Below are positions 63,886 through 64,000 of a stretch of DNA of 64,000 bases, one piece after another. The notes beneath the pieces are model-generated. The model saw only the letters and a program-made list of their open reading frames with translations. It ran no database searches and was not told the origin of the DNA. The position numbers and the translations under genes were made by a program. Within the stretch, counting starts at the first letter, position 1, and each line of letters opens with the position of its first letter. Source of the DNA: JACPYM01 sp031423495 (GTDB taxonomy: Bacteria > Acidobacteriota > Blastocatellia > RBC074); the NCBI GenBank assembly GCA_031423495.1, contig JANPFP010000231.1, positions 18,193 to 82,192 on the forward strand, written 5' to 3'.

Positions 63886-64000
63886 CTAAATGCCAACCAT
63901 CGCCAGCGCCTCAATCTGGTCGTGGTGGAGATTGAGCGAAGGCTTTTTCTCCTGATAGGTGTAAGCAATTAGAGCCGCCAGCAAGTTGACCAGAAAATTT
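63886..64000 (-). CDS. insertion-sequence transposase, C-terminal fragment (window edge)
   Basis: On minus, the frame runs from the window edge to a TAG stop at 63886-63888, encoding NFLVNLLAALIAYTYQEKKP followed by SLNLHHDQIEALAMVGI. This is the typical C-terminus of a DDE transposase, perhaps of the IS982 family. The element's end probably lies between about 63858 and 63885, at the cut end of the metallopeptidase remnant. Confidence 0.65.
   Translation of the reverse strand, partial: NFLVNLLAALIAYTYQEKKPSLNLHHDQIEALAMVGI

Overview
The window looks like a chromosomal segment of a Gram-negative, soil-type bacterium, most likely an Acidobacteriota of the Blastocatellia type. This is inferred from gene content: several secreted caspase-like proteins, a Hanks kinase paired with an ECF sigma factor, a DUF1501 protein, Tat-exported sugar-acid dehydratases, SUMF1-like domains and many small palindromic repeats. 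No rRNA, tRNA or CRISPR array was recognised.

Layout. (a) 1-2.5 kb, plus strand: the end of an AAA+ ATPase of the contractile-injection-system type, a small companion gene and a ComEC-like metallo-beta-lactamase protein. (b) 2.5-15 kb, minus strand: a signalling island with four caspase-family genes (one broken), a CsgG-like lipoprotein-type protein, a DUF4384 protein, a Ser/Thr kinase with its ECF sigma factor, and a REP-associated tyrosine transposase (RAYT) surrounded by REP-like hairpins. (c) 15.5-33 kb: catabolic and housekeeping enzymes: galactonate- and mannonate-dehydratase-like proteins, a BNR sialidase-like protein, several alpha/beta hydrolases, acetoacetyl-CoA synthetase, a methyltransferase and a DUF1501 protein. 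(d) 33-37 kb: an unknown secreted protein, an ECF sigma/anti-sigma pair and a Nudix hydrolase, followed by tex. (e) 40-50 kb, plus strand: a class II lanthipeptide-type cluster: a Ser/Lys/Gly-repeat precursor with a double-glycine leader, a LanM enzyme, an HlyD adaptor, a C39-peptidase ABC exporter fused to a SUMF1-like domain, and a SPOR-TolC outer-membrane protein. (f) 50-54 kb: membrane proteins (LPG-synthase-like, a polytopic protein, MFS). (g) 54-63 kb: M14 carboxypeptidase, ACT-malic enzyme, TPR protein, Gly-rich protein and GlcG-type protein. (h) The right edge holds a metallopeptidase remnant cut by an insertion sequence.

The most novel system is the lanthipeptide-like cluster. Its precursor core has 16 Ser, 14 Lys/Arg and only 3 Cys. 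The LanM keeps its dehydratase motifs, but the cyclase-like half has lost the usual zinc ligands (the expected CHG is read as SEG, and the WCHG segment is absent). The exporter carries an unexpected C-terminal SUMF1-like domain. Together these suggest secretion of a heavily dehydrated or otherwise modified cationic peptide rather than a normally ringed lantibiotic. This is inference.

The second theme is heavy colonisation by palindromic elements of 40-310 bp. Several have supplied the ends of genes or sit in frame inside them (RAYT and caspase C-termini; both ends of the 51.2 kb junction; two insertions inside one membrane-protein gene).
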